DNA of 27,275 nt from Rhizophagus sp. LPA8_4_AMF (Eukaryota > Glomeromycota > Glomeromycetes > Glomerales > Glomeraceae): contig JADRCO010000737.1 in assembly GCA_021464525.1 (NCBI GenBank), positions 1 through 27,275 of the forward strand, in the 5' to 3' direction. The stretch's first letter is position 1. Each line of letters opens with the position of its first letter. The position numbers were made by a program, and so were the translations under genes. The notes under the pieces were generated by a model. It had not been told where the DNA came from. It ran no database searches and saw only the letters and a program-made list of their open reading frames with translations. Below, in pieces: positions 1-11,103 of the stretch.

Positions 1-412
1 TAAAGTATAATTTTTTTATATATCACATGAAATTTTATAAAATTATATAAGTGCATATCTTCTATAAGTACATGTTCATGTCTGGTCTTAAGAGGGTGCA
101 CTTAGAGAGAGTTGATTAGTGTTATAAATTCAAAAGATTCTTATATGTGTAAAGTGCATATCATTAATAAAATTCATATGCGTAACCTACTAATTTCATA
201 TGTGCTTTTTATATTAGATTAAAATAATAATAAACGCTACTAAAAAAAATGCCTGCCTAATATTTTCAACAAAATACGCAGAAAATAAAAGCAATGTACG
301 CTGCACTTACTGCGCGAATCCAATTTACATCACTGGAGTTGACTGTAATATATTTTAAAATTTTTATTATATATACATAAAATTATATAAAAAAAGAAAT
401 ATTATATTCTAT
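1..412. other. AT-rich gene-free flank
   Basis: No ORF of useful length, RNA gene or convincing repeat is visible. The sequence is AT-rich and ends where the first inverted-repeat element begins. Confidence 0.5.
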
Positions 413-947
413 CACAAGTCGAAAAGTGAAAAATCAGGCACTAATCAGTCACCAATTAGGCACTAACCAGGTGACTAATTGGTGACCGATTGGTGCCTGA
501 TTAGTATTTTTGCCAAAATCTGTTAGCAATCAGATAGTTTGCTATTTTTGATCCAGTGATCAGAAAAAGATGAAATATAGTTCATTGGAATTGTCTCATT
601 ATGATGAATTGAATGGTAGTAAAATCATATCTCTAGAATTAATCGATGATGAAATATTAAACAAAATGTAAAATATAGCAAAAATAAAAATATTCTTTTT
701 GCATTTTGCTCAATTTCTCATCATCAATTGATTCTAGAAATATAATTTTACTACCATTCGATTCATTATAATAAGACGATTTCAATGAACTATATTTCAT
801 CTTTTTTTGATTATTGGATCAAAAAATAGCAAACTGCCTGATTGCTGACAGATTTTGGCGAAAATGCCAATCAGGCATCAATCAGTCACCTGATTGGTGT
901 CTGATTGGTGTCTGATTGGTACCTGATTTTTCACTTTTTAACCTGTG
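413..947. mobile_element. MITE-like element with two long inverted arms
   Basis: The left arm (about 413-668) is the inverted copy of the right arm (about 702-947), with a loop of about 33 bp. The termini read CACAAGTCGAAAAGTG on the left and CACAGGTTAAAAAGTG on the reverse complement of the right. Both arms then carry GAAAAATCAGG and a run of subterminal repeats of the type CTGATTGGTG. The copies differ by scattered substitutions, so the insertion is not very recent. No coding capacity is present, so it should be a non-autonomous DNA transposon or fold-back element. The 3 bp on each side (TAT) match, but in AT-rich DNA this is weak evidence for a target duplication, and I assign no superfamily. 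Confidence 0.75.
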
Positions 948-1966
948 TATTATTTTGATTTTTATTTTAAATTATTAATTAACTAATAGAATTATAATGA
1001 TAAAAAGTAAAATAAATTTATATATAAATAGAAAATTTTATAATAATTTACTAATTTATTAAAAATAAATGCAGTTTTATTCTATTTTTCTTAATTCTTG
1101 ATGGATCTGTAAAAGAAAAAAAGTTATTCTTTATTTCAATTTAAAATTTATATAAAAGATAGATACTTTAAAAAAAGTTAATTATATAATTATTATATAC
1201 TGCATTTTATTATTTTACTAATCTTTATTGAATTGGATAATACTTTTAATTTATCTCAAAAGTAATAGAAAAATATCATACAATTAATAGAAAAATAATC
1301 TGAAATTAGCAGAAAACTGACATGAAACTGATAAAAAATTAATATAAATTTAATTTAAACCTAATATTAAACTGATAAGTAATAGTACACATTTTAAAAA
1401 TTGGCAAAAATTGTAACATAAAGCTGGTTGAAATTAATTTACTAATATTTAATAATGTATTTTTTTGGCAATAAAATGGATAAAAAAGGCAAGCAGATAT
1501 ATATAGCTTTTTAATAATCAAAAAAAAAATGCAAAAGCAAGCTAGTATATTGATAATAAAAAAATAATGGTAAAATGAAAACAAAAATTAATATTAGATT
1601 AAAAAATGATACCATTCTAAAATAAAACCCCTATAAAATCATAAATAATAGAAAAGGCCTAAAGAAATAACCAGAGTATTAAAAAAGATAATATATATTA
1701 TATTATATTGATATATAGAGGAAACAAGTAAGTTATAAAATAAGTTATATTAGAGTAATCAGATTTTAGATTTTAGATTATAAAGTGGTAATGGATACTA
1801 TATAGTGATAATTGAATTATATTTATATTAGCCAGATATAGGATGGTAATTGAGTTATATAATGATAATTAGATTGATTATATTTATATTAGGTGGTATT
1901 ATAATCTAATCTAAGTGATTAATATACTAAATTATATTAAAAGGTATACTACTTGTATATAAACTA
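948..1966. other. AT-rich gene-free stretch
   Basis: This holds low-complexity AT-rich DNA. The one longer ORF (1339-1584, minus) is rich in Phe, Ile, Tyr, Cys and Leu, as expected when AT-rich DNA is read by chance, and shows no motif. I see no gene. Confidence 0.5.
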
Positions 1967-1968
1967 TA

Positions 1969-2828
1969 CAGTGCTTACCAATAAGTCACCAGGTACCTTT
2001 AAATTCATATAACTATTGTGCAAATATGGTCATCTGTAAACTTTTTTTTTAAATAATGAACCTGCTTTTTATCATATAAGTAAAGTCAGTTATCAAGTTG
2101 AATTACATTTACTCTAAAAATTATATGTAATTTTAATGAGAATTGGCCAATATATTTTAAATTTTATCAGAAAATTTAAGATTTCAATAGAAATCTTTAG
2201 GTATTATTATAGCATTAAAATAATTTGTTTTATCATGGTTTTTTTTTAAATAAAATTGTCTACTATGAATTTTAGTACATTATTATAAAGTATTATTAAA
2301 ATCAATAAAATAATTGATAAGTTACATATATTTTACAAACATATTTTACATCTACCTATTATTAATAAATTATCAAGTTAAAGAATAAATTATAATCTTG
2401 AATTTTATTATGATAAAAAAATTAAGATAAATAGCTGTAACTTCAAATATTTTTGGAAAAAAATTTGGCCAAATTCAATGCTAAAATTTGGTAAATAATT
2501 TGGTGATGTCATCTACAAATGATCGGCAAATGCCGGCTAAATGTGCATAACTTTCATTAATTTTGATGATTAACAATAATATGCCATAAATTATAGCAAA
2601 CAATTTTATTAAAAAATTAAAGCTTAATTTTTATTAATACCTAGAGACCTCTATTGAAATCTTAAATTTTCTAATAAAATTTAGAATATAATGGCCAATT
2701 CTTATTAAAATTACATATAATTTTTTAATTATACGATAAAGGTAGTTTTATTATCAAAAAAAAAGTTTACATATGATCATATTTGCGCAATAGTTGTACG
2801 AATTTAAAGGTGCTATTGGTGGGCACTG
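1969..2828. mobile_element. Non-autonomous Tc1/mariner-type element with long TIRs
   Basis: The ends read TA-CAGTGCTTACCAATA at 1967 and, on the reverse complement of the right end, TA-CAGTGCCCACCAATAG. A CAGTG start flanked by a TA dinucleotide on both sides (1967-1968 and 2829-2830) is the usual signature of Tc1/mariner insertions. The inverted arms run inward about 270 bp (about 1969-2240 and 2590-2828) and share blocks such as ATTATATGTAATTTTAAT and AAATTTAAGATTTCAATAGA, with many substitutions and small indels. The core (about 2240-2590) has no ORF, so no transposase is encoded. It is an old, MITE-like copy. Confidence 0.75.
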
Positions 2829-3112
2829 TACAAGTATCATTATATATATTATTTTAAATATTATAAATGTATAAGTTAAAGCTACTATGAATTATGTATT
2901 TATTTTATATTAACAATTTGAAACTTCTACTTATTATATAGAATAAATTTATACGTTTTTTTGGTGAAAAAGTGAAACCGCAAATATTATTACGTCCAAG
3001 TTAGAATATGCTCTAAACAACTGTGACAATTGTGTTGCGTCTTCCGACGCGTAAAATTTCAACATCATATAAGTCACGAAAATAGGAAATTTTATAGATA
3101 CTTGAGATAATT

Positions 3113-3118
3113 TTTATT
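3113..3118 (-). terminator. Likely polyadenylation signal of Hsp70-like locus 1
   Basis: AATAAA on the minus strand, about 53 nt beyond the TAA stop of locus 1. The spacing matches the signals after loci 7 and 8. Confidence 0.45.
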
Positions 3119-3170
3119 TATAAAAATAATATATTTCTTCTACGAAATATAAAAATTTGTTTACGCGATT

Positions 3171-5549
3171 TTATGTTAAGTTTTCAGCGAGTTCTTCATC
3201 ATAATAATCAAAAGTAGCTTCATATTTTTGACCATTATATTCGTTTTTTGCGTATGCTTGAATTTCCATGTCGCCAAAAGCTAATTCAAACTGAACTTTC
3301 CTATCTTTACCACGATGTGCATCTGGTAAATCAATAATAAAATCGCCTAATTTTATTACACCATCTTCATCAGGATATTTTACATCATCTCTTTCTGTTA
3401 TTAATATTTGATACCACATTTTTTCTTGATCACTAATTTTTTTAAAAAAAAGTGTTATATGAATTTCAATTGTTTTATAATAAGAAGATTTTAAAATAAT
3501 TACCTGTTTTCCGGATGAGAAGTTTGAGAAAATTTTTGATTAGCATCAACAACTGTTCCTTTTTTGGCCAATAATTTAAAAACTAAAACGTGCCCACTTT
3601 CTCTCCTTCTATCAATCGAATCAATACTTTCATCATACGGTCTAAGAGTTGTCCTTCCAAAATTATATTTCAATACTCTATTTTTAATAAACTTTTTGTT
3701 AATTCCATAACTTACTGCTCCATTTGAAACAGCAGCAATTGGTCGAGGAGGCACTGTAATCTGTTGTTCTTTAAATTCTTCCCGTATCCTTCTTTGTAAA
3801 TATTTCGACTCACTAAAACCTCCAACTAAAAACATGTGTGAACATGTGTCGTCTTTATCAAGTTGATCACGAATTAATTTAATTATTTGGTTAATAACTG
3901 AATCAAACATTTTTTTAACATCGTCAAACGCAAGTTTAATCACCCATCGATTTTCATCTGAATGTTGTTTAGTAACATATTGTTTCAATTTTGGACTTAT
4001 TTTCTATATAATTATAAATTAATAATAATTAAATATACAATAAAATTATATTTAAAAATAAATTATTAAAGTACTAACCTTAATATCCAATTCATAGGTT
4101 TTATATTCACCCTCAACACTAGTAAAAGGCAATTTAGCGTTTTTACAAAATTCGTATATCAAAAGTTGATACTGCCCATAATAATGTTCCCTTAAACTGG
4201 CAATTGCGGATTTTCCAAGTTTATTTTCAAGAAACTTTATAAATTCATTATCGACATAAGTCGAACCACAGAGACCTCCTGTTCTTACAGTCACTTCACC
4301 TAATTCATCCTTACTTATTAGTTTACGAATTGTTAAATCAACAGTTCCACCACCACAATCAACGACTAAGTATGATTCTAACAATAAATAATTAGTTATT
4401 AGAACTAAGCTATAAGAAGAATAGTAGATTACAAAATTTACTTACTCCCGGTATATTCACTGATTTTTTCTTTAGGGATATTATCTATACAATATATTGC
4501 TGCTGCTTCAGCTAAAATGAGTAAATAAAAAAAAAAATTATTTATTAAAAATTATAAATAGTATTTTTAAATTTTAAATATAAATAAGTTTTCATAATAC
4601 TTACGTTCTGTAGTAAATTGTAGTTTTAGTGTTTTTAGGTTACTTATTAAATTAGCATCGTATGCACATCTTCTCAATATTGCTTTTGATTTTTCCGGAA
4701 ATTCCGCTGGAACTGCAAGAACGAAGAGCACTTGGTGAAATTCAATACCAGGCCAGCGAGTTGTTATAGTCTTTTTAATTAACTATATAAGATAGAAATA
4801 AATAATTAAAATAAATACTACTTAAAGAAATATATTATATGTATAATGCTATATATATTTTAAATCACCTTGGCTGTAAGTTTTTTTTTTTAATAAAAAC
4901 AAAAAAATTGTTAAAATTATTTATTTGATATAAACTCATTGAGTTCAAAATTTTACTGTTTACCCATTTCCTTAAGATAATCGGTAATAGCTTTCTTATA
5001 ATCCAAATTAGGCGGAAGGTAAGGTTTATCGGATTTTTTTGATTTGTTATCTTTATCCGAATCACACATATGTAATTTAAATAATTCGACGGGATATACT
5101 TTTTTTTTTTCTTCAAGTGTAAATGCTGAATGCCCCCAACATTCAACTTTTTCAAATTTTTCATCATATCCTAAAGCTGTAATTGTTTTTAAGTTTTCTA
5201 TACGATCCAAATACTCGTCGTCGATAACTTCTTGATCGGCCCATTTATTATTGGGTGCAATTATACGGTTTGATAAATGCGCGTAAGAGAAACCCTATTT
5301 TATTATGATAAAATTCTGATTATTTACAATAATCAAATTTAAAAAAATTAAACGAATTAAGGAAATTTTAATTACCGAATAAGTTGTACCGAAATCTTTT
5401 AGACCACAATTAATTTTAAATACGGTAGAAATAAAAATTTATAAAATTTAAGTATTGGATTTTTTATAATTTTAATTTTTTTTTATTTTAAATTTAAATA
5501 CTTTTAATTCTTTATTACCTATACCAACAACAACACGAATTCCTTGCAT
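3171..5549 (-). CDS. Hsp70-like (HSPA12-like) ATPase, locus 1, 9 exons
   Basis: Predicted exons, 5' to 3': 5519-5549, 5376-5395, 4964-5294, 4869-4873, 4605-4782, 4446-4511, 4079-4377, 3504-4003, 3171-3432. Every intron is GT...AG, and the sum is 1692 nt (563 aa plus TAA). The start is the only ATG before the conserved RVVVGI strand. Actin-fold ATPase motifs are present: phosphate-1 DFGTTYS at about 11-17, EPEAAA near 188, phosphate-2 VVDCGGGTVDLT at about 215, and adenosine FLVGGFSES at about 368. The Lys of the VELFKL segment may correspond to the catalytic Lys of Hsp70. The C-terminal part is a short beta-rich region, and there is no EEVD tail, as in HSPA12 proteins. A likely role is a cytosolic ATP-dependent chaperone-like or signalling ATPase, but the client is unknown. 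The segment before VELFKL lacks the basic run of its paralogues; a Lys/Asp-rich loop follows instead. It forms a closely related pair with locus 2. Confidence 0.88.
4869..4873 (-). other. 5-nt microexon of locus 1 (CCAAG)
   Basis: The upstream exon ends ATG-G and the downstream exon starts TTA-ATT-AAA (Leu-Ile-Lys, conserved in all copies). Exactly 2 mod 3 bases are needed between them. CCAAG lies between a TTACAG acceptor and a GTGATT donor and gives Ala-Lys. The flanking introns are 90 nt (4874-4963) and 86 nt (4783-4868). Without it, the joined exons read ATG GTT AAT TAA. Confidence 0.75.
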
Positions 5550-5596
5550 TTTTTAAATAAAAATGAGAGGAAATGATTTCCCCAGAAAAGATTATA

Positions 5597-5605
5597 TTAT
5601 TTATA
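5597..5605 (-). promoter_or_regulatory. Possible TATA box of locus 1
   Basis: TATAAATAA on the minus strand, about 50 nt upstream of the ATG. It resembles the TATAAATAG of the other loci, but it is short and lies in AT-rich DNA. Confidence 0.3.
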
Positions 5606-5716
5606 TCTATTAGATCTTCCCACTTTAGTAGTACAATCTCTTTGATGTCTTAAAATTTATGTAGGTTGTAAATCGTTATATAAATCACGTGAAAATAGTA
5701 TATAATAGATTAATAG

Positions 5717-5722
5717 TTTATT
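5717..5722 (-). terminator. Possible polyadenylation signal of locus 2
   Basis: AATAAA on the minus strand about 95 nt beyond the TAG stop of locus 2, in the 268-bp gap between loci 1 and 2. It lies farther from the stop than in the other copies. Confidence 0.3.
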
Positions 5723-5817
5723 TCTTGATAAACAATATAATATAAATAAATACATATATGATTATTATAATATTTTTAATATTTTAATGATGATCTTGCT
5801 AAATAAATGTTCACAAT

Positions 5818-8273
5818 CTAAAATTCTAATTCAAAAGTAGTATTATATTCTTGGTTATTATATTTATTCCTCGCGTACGCCTTAATTTCCATTTCGCCAA
5901 AGCATAATTCAAAATAAACAAGTCTATCTTTTCCAAGATGAACATCTGGTAATTCAGTAACAAATTCACCTAATTTTGTTACATCTTTATCATCACAATA
6001 CTTTACATTATCTTTTGTTGTTAATAATATTTGGAAAAGCATAGAATTTTGTTCACTATATTTTACATTAAAAAATAAATAAATATATATATATTAGTTT
6101 ACAAATTAACTTTAATTATAAATCCATAATAATTACCTGTATTCCGGACAATAAGTTTCAGAAAATCTTTCGTTAACTTCAACGACTGTTCCTTTTTTGG
6201 CCAACAATTCAAAATATTGAACATAACCACTTGGTCTCTTTCTTTGAATTTCATCATTGCTTTCAAATTTCCTGAGACCAAACTTTCCATAATTATATTT
6301 TAATACCCTACTTTTAATATGTCTTTTGTTGATTCCATATTTTACTGCCCCGCGCACAATAGCAGCAATTGGTTGACGAGGTACTGAAATATGCCTAACT
6401 CGATGATTAAATTCTTTTTTAATTCTTTTTTGTAAATATTTCGATTCACTAAATCCTCCAACTAAAAACATTGCAGAACAGTCATTATCGGCATCAAGTT
6501 GTCCATTAATTAATCTAATAATTTTGTTAATAATCGGATCAAACATTTTTTTAACATTCTCAAATTTAATTTCAATAATCCATTCATCATCCTCCAAATC
6601 ATCTAATTCCGGTTCAGTGACATATTGTTTTAATACCGGACATATTTGCTGCAAAATAAAAAAAAAAAGATTAAAAAATTATTTTTATTATAAAAATTGT
6701 ATTTAATTAAAAATATTTACCTCTATATCTAAGTCGTAATTTTCAAATTCCTCTTCGGCACCAGTAAAAGGCAACTTAACATTTCTGCAAAATTCATGTA
6801 TTAAATATTGATATTGCCCATAATGATTTTCCTTAAAAAGTTTGACTGCAGTTTCTCCAACCCTTGTTTTAAGAAAATTTATAAATTCTTGATCGACAAA
6901 AGATCCACCACAAAAATCTCCCGTTCTTATAGTTATTTCACCTAATTCATCTTCGCTTAATAGTGTACGAGTCGTCAAATCAACAGTTCCTCCGCCACAA
7001 TCGACAATTAAGAAAGATTCTGGGAATAAATTTTAGTAAAATAATGATTCAATTCAATAATTTTAATCATAAATAAAATAAAAAGAATTTAAATATTATA
7101 GTAACTTACTTCCGACAAAATCATCGAAATTTTCTGAAACGACATTCATACAATATATGGCAGCCGCCTCGGCTGAATAAATTTAAACAAAATTATGATT
7201 ATTTTTTTGTTTTTTTTTTTTTTAAAAAAAAAAAGATAAATATAAGATATACATATGTATGTGTATTTTTATTTCAATCTTACGTTCAGTAGTAAATTGT
7301 AGCCTGGGAGAATTTAAACTGTTTGTTAATTCAGCCCTGTATACGCAATCTCTCATTATTCCCTTTGATTTTTCAGAAAATTCGGCGGGCACTGAAAGAA
7401 CCAGAAGTACTTGAGTCATAAAATCAATTCCAGGCCAGCGAGTGGTCACAGTCTCTTTAATTAGCTATATACACATATAAATAAATATATATAGATGGAT
7501 AGATCGTTAAAATAAGGTCTTTTTTTAAAAAAATAAAAAAATAAAATAATAAATTTAATCACCTCTCCTGCAATAATAATTATAATAGTAATTATAATTA
7601 TAAAAAGGTGAATTATTAATTGTGTAAATTATTCGTATGATCACATCAAATTTTATTATTTACCCATTTCTCTAAGATAATCGGTAATGGCTTTTTTATA
7701 ACTTAAATTAGGCGGAAGGTAAGGTTTATCTGATTCTGGCATATCACCTAAATGCAATTTAAATAATTCAACTGGTTTGGTCGAGGAATTTTTTTCTTTC
7801 CGCTTTGGTTTTTTAGCTAGTGCTGGATATCCCCAACATTCAACATCAAGAAATTCACTATCATAATTTAAGACAGTATTTGTCTTCATTTGTCCTATTT
7901 GTTTCGGCCAAACATCGTTAGTTATAATTTCGGGATTTGTTACATGCGCATATGCGAACCCCTGTGATTTATAGAAAAAAAAAATAAATCGAATTCATAA
8001 TGAAAAAAAGTCGTATAACTTACGACTTATTCTTAAGCTAATTAATTATATACATAAAAATAATTAATAATTTATGTAATTTACCGAGTAAGTTGTGCCG
8101 AAATCTTTATATAATAAAAATAATAAAAAAAATTAAAAAAAGATAAGCAACGGTTAATATTCGATTTCTGCGGCGATTATATAATATTTTTTTTTTCTTA
8201 TTACAAAAAAAAAATATTTTTTTTTACCTATACCAACGACAACGCGAATATCATTATCTAAATTATCGGACAT
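5818..8273 (-). CDS. Hsp70-like (HSPA12-like) ATPase, locus 2, 9 exons
   Basis: Predicted exons: 8228-8273, 8085-8104, 7664-7961, 7563-7567, 7284-7464, 7110-7172, 6721-7019, 6137-6648, 5818-6055. The sum is 1662 nt, giving 553 aa and a TAG stop. Exon boundaries and phases match locus 1 one for one; exons 2, 4 and 7 have identical lengths (20, 5 and 299 nt). Motifs: DFGTTYS at about 16, EPEAAA near 184, IVDCGGGTVDLT at about 210, FLVGGFSESKYLQ at about 365. The N-terminus is a few residues longer than in locus 1. A basic linker (KKPKRKEKN) precedes VELFKLHL. The C-terminal beta part ends FELEF. It is intact, with no in-frame stop. As for locus 1, the ATP-binding fold is certain and the cellular role is unknown. 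Confidence 0.88.
7563..7567 (-). other. 5-nt microexon of locus 2 (GAGAG)
   Basis: Flanked by a TTGCAG acceptor and a GTGATT donor, between introns 7568-7663 and 7465-7562. It supplies Gly-Glu between exon 3 (ends ATG-G) and exon 5 (starts CTA-ATT-AAA). Skipping gives ATG GCT AAT TAA. Reading through the upstream intron gives Met-Gly-Lys-stop. Confidence 0.78.
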
Positions 8274-8430
8274 AATTTTCTGTTCTTTAATATATGATGT
8301 ATGTATGATGTTTTTTTCAAAAAAAAAAAAAAAACAAACTGGGGATGCTGTTTAACTATTTCTATTATTACAATATACCTAACTAACTAACTCTGAAAAA
8401 TTACGTAAAAAAAATTTTCAAAATGAACCT

Positions 8431-8439
8431 CTATTTATA
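8431..8439 (-). promoter_or_regulatory. Likely TATA box of locus 2
   Basis: TATAAATAG on the minus strand, followed by AGG, about 160 nt upstream of the ATG. The same 9-mer lies upstream of loci 5, 7 and 8. Confidence 0.5.
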
Positions 8440-8837
8440 AAAATTATTGACATTATCACAGTCCTTACTAGGAAGGAATAAGCCTTTTATTTACATGAAA
8501 AAGCTATAAAGGAAAAGATTTACAGAATATATAAACTGCTGCGCGAATAAAGCGCATATTATTTTTAATTGAGTAAACAAAGTCTTTTTTATTTAATTCT
8601 TTATGTTTATGATAACATCATTTTCAATTTCGAACTTTTTTAGTCTGCTCGCTCCTTTTACTAATTTTCTTGTAAATATAATTTATAAATTTTGATTCAA
8701 AAAAGTTTAATATCGGCATGAATTAAAAAATTAAATAACTGAAGATTAAAAAAAATATATATGTATAAATAAATAAATTATCTGATAATAAATGTAAACA
8801 TTGTTTGATCTAAATAATATTTTACAAAGGAAATATT
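8440..8837. other. Intergenic DNA between loci 2 and 3
   Basis: This is upstream DNA of locus 2 and downstream DNA of locus 3. I see no ORF, RNA gene or clear repeat. Confidence 0.4.
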
Positions 8838-11103
8838 TTAAATGAGAAATTCAAATGTTGCATTTGTTGATTTTCCTTGCTGATTTCTTGCATAAGCACG
8901 AATTTCCATTTGACCAAACGTTAAAGTGAATCTTATTGTTCTCTGGAATCCGAGATGTGGATCCGGGAAACCCAATCTTAATTCCCCAACTTTTTTCATC
9001 CCGGGTTCATCACAATAAGTTGCTTCGTTTGCGGTTGTAGAATATACTTCTATCGAAAGTTCCGTTTGATTTGCGTAACTAGGGTGTAATTCTAATCCAA
9101 ATTCTTCATCAACGTCAACTTCAATACCTTTTTCAACTAAACGTCTGAATTTAAAGATTCTATCATGCGTCTGACGTCTTTCCGGTGGGTCGCCAGGTTT
9201 CCTATAAATTTTATTTAAAATATTTAATTTTTTTTTTTTAAAAAAAAAAGAAAAGAAAAAAATTCATACCATAGCGGAGCCAATTCAATTCCATATGATA
9301 AAGGTAGCCTTCTGGACTTAATTTTCTTCATATTAAGACCATATTCAAGCGCTTTTAATATTATAATAAATTGTTTAGTTCTTATCAATAAACAAAAATT
9401 ACAACGTCTATATACAATTTTATTAATTACCTCCTCTGACAATGGCAGCCACTGGTTGAGATGGTACGGAAATATTATTGTTCTTGACTTTATTCGAAAA
9501 TTCTTCTCTAATTCTTTTTTGTAAATACTTAGATTCACTAAAACCTCCGACCAAGAACATAGCAGAAATGGGGCCACTATTATTAAGTTGTTCACGTATT
9601 AATTTAATAATCTTGTTAATTACAGGATCAAACATTCTTTTAACATCTTCAAATTTAAGTTCTATGATCCATTCATCTTCTTCCAATTGTTCTAATTTAT
9701 CACCCGTAACATATTGTTTTACAATTGGACAAACATCTTCTAAATCTAATTCGAAAGTTTTATACTCTTCTTTATTCCCTGTAAACAACAACTTTACTTT
9801 TTTACAAAATTCCTGAACCATATATTGTAGTTGTCCATAATGATTTTCTTGAAGCATTGTCAAAACCGAAGGTCCTATTTTTCCTCCGATAAAGGCAAGA
9901 AATCCTCTGTCAACATAAACTCCTCCGCAAAATCCAGATGCTCTAATAGTTTTTTCTCCTAATTTATCATTCTCCAATAATTGCCGTGTGGTTAAATCCA
10001 CTGTGCCACCTCCGCAATCAACAATTAAGAAGTTGGCTAATCAAATTTATTAGTAATTGATTCATACTCTGAAATAAACATTAAAAAAAATTAAATATAC
10101 ATACTTCCCACAATATCTAAAATATGCTCTTTTAGCACTTTCATGCAATATACAGCTTTTTTGAAAGAAAAAACGTTAGATAAATTCCAAATAATAATTT
10201 TGTAGTTGAACTTGTTGATATTACTTACCAGCTGCCTCAGCTATTGAAACCAAAAAGAAAAAAGATTAATTGATTAATTATAAATCAAAATTGGACATTA
10301 AGGCGTTAGCATTGAGATATACTCACGTTCAGTAGTAAATTGTAATCTTTCAGAGCTTTTTACGTTGATTAAACCTGCTTCATAAATACATTCTCTCATT
10401 ATTGCCTTTGCTTGATCGGAAAATCCTGCAGGAACTGTTAATATGATCAAAACATGTTCCATGAATTTTACATTTGGCCATCGAGTACCTATTGTTTCCT
10501 TGATTAACTATTTATAAAGAATCAAATAAAAATGAGAAAATCTAATCATAACAAGGAAGATCATACTTAAATAAATACAAAAATGCTTACTTTTCCCATA
10601 CATTTCAAATAATCAACGATGGCTTTCCTATAATTTATGCCTTTAGGCATAGCAGGTTTCTCATTTTCAGGCATAGTACCTAAATGTAATTTAAAATGCT
10701 CGACCGGTTTTGAAGAAGTCTGATTTTTTGATTTTCCTTTACTTTTTTTTGGTTTTTTAGCTAACGCCGGAAACCCCCATTCTTCAACATTTTTAAAATT
10801 TTTATCATATTGTAATACTGTATTTGTTTTTAATGGACCGATTTGGTCGGGCCAAGTATCATTCGTAATAATTTCGGTATTTACTTTATGTGCATATGCG
10901 AATCCCTAAAAATTTTGCGATGATTTAACGAAAATCCAAGTTTAAAATAAGGAGATTAAAAGAATAACTTACAGAATAGGTTGTCCCAAAATCTATTGGT
11001 TTGAATAAATGAATTTTTTAGCAATGATTTTCTAAATAATAGCGGTAATTAAAGAAAACAACTTTAGATAATTACCAATGGATATAACGACACGAACATC
11101 CAT
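8838..11103 (-). CDS. Hsp70-like (HSPA12-like) ATPase, locus 3, variant intron pattern
   Basis: Predicted exons: 11076-11103, 10973-10992, 10591-10905, 10327-10507, 10229-10240, 10105-10155, 9431-10036, 9270-9351, 8838-9201. The sum is 1659 nt, giving 552 aa and a TAA stop. Motifs: DFGTTYS at about 10, IVDCGGGTVDLTTR at about 208, FLVGGFSESKYLQ at about 363. The intron layout differs from loci 1-2. There is no microexon intron (MGK is contiguous). An extra intron falls inside the EPEAA segment, leaving a 12-nt exon. The introns after ELDLED and near the C-terminus are absent, and two introns lie in the last third (VRG/A and APLW). The EPEAA region is one residue shorter (EPEAAVYC against EPEAAAIYC), which could affect the ATP site or mean one junction is misplaced. 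PAEF is PAGF here. It is the most divergent whole copy and head-to-head with the coiled-coil gene. Confidence 0.83.
10229..10240 (-). other. 12-nt exon of locus 3 within EPEAA
   Basis: This lies between an AATAG acceptor and a GTAAGT donor. It encodes the end of Pro, then Glu-Ala, and starts the next Ala. The following intron (10156-10228, 73 nt) has a good donor, a TATCTAAC branch-like site and an AAAAAAG acceptor. In every other whole copy this segment is one continuous exon. Confidence 0.6.

Noticed and set aside
1339-1584. Minus-strand 81-aa ORF
   Set aside because: Low-complexity Phe/Ile/Tyr/Cys content typical of chance ORFs in AT-rich DNA; no motif or homologue in the window.
3171-11103. 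Classical heat-shock control of loci 1-3
   Set aside because: No clean alternating GAA/TTC blocks with 2-bp spacing were found by eye upstream of any copy.
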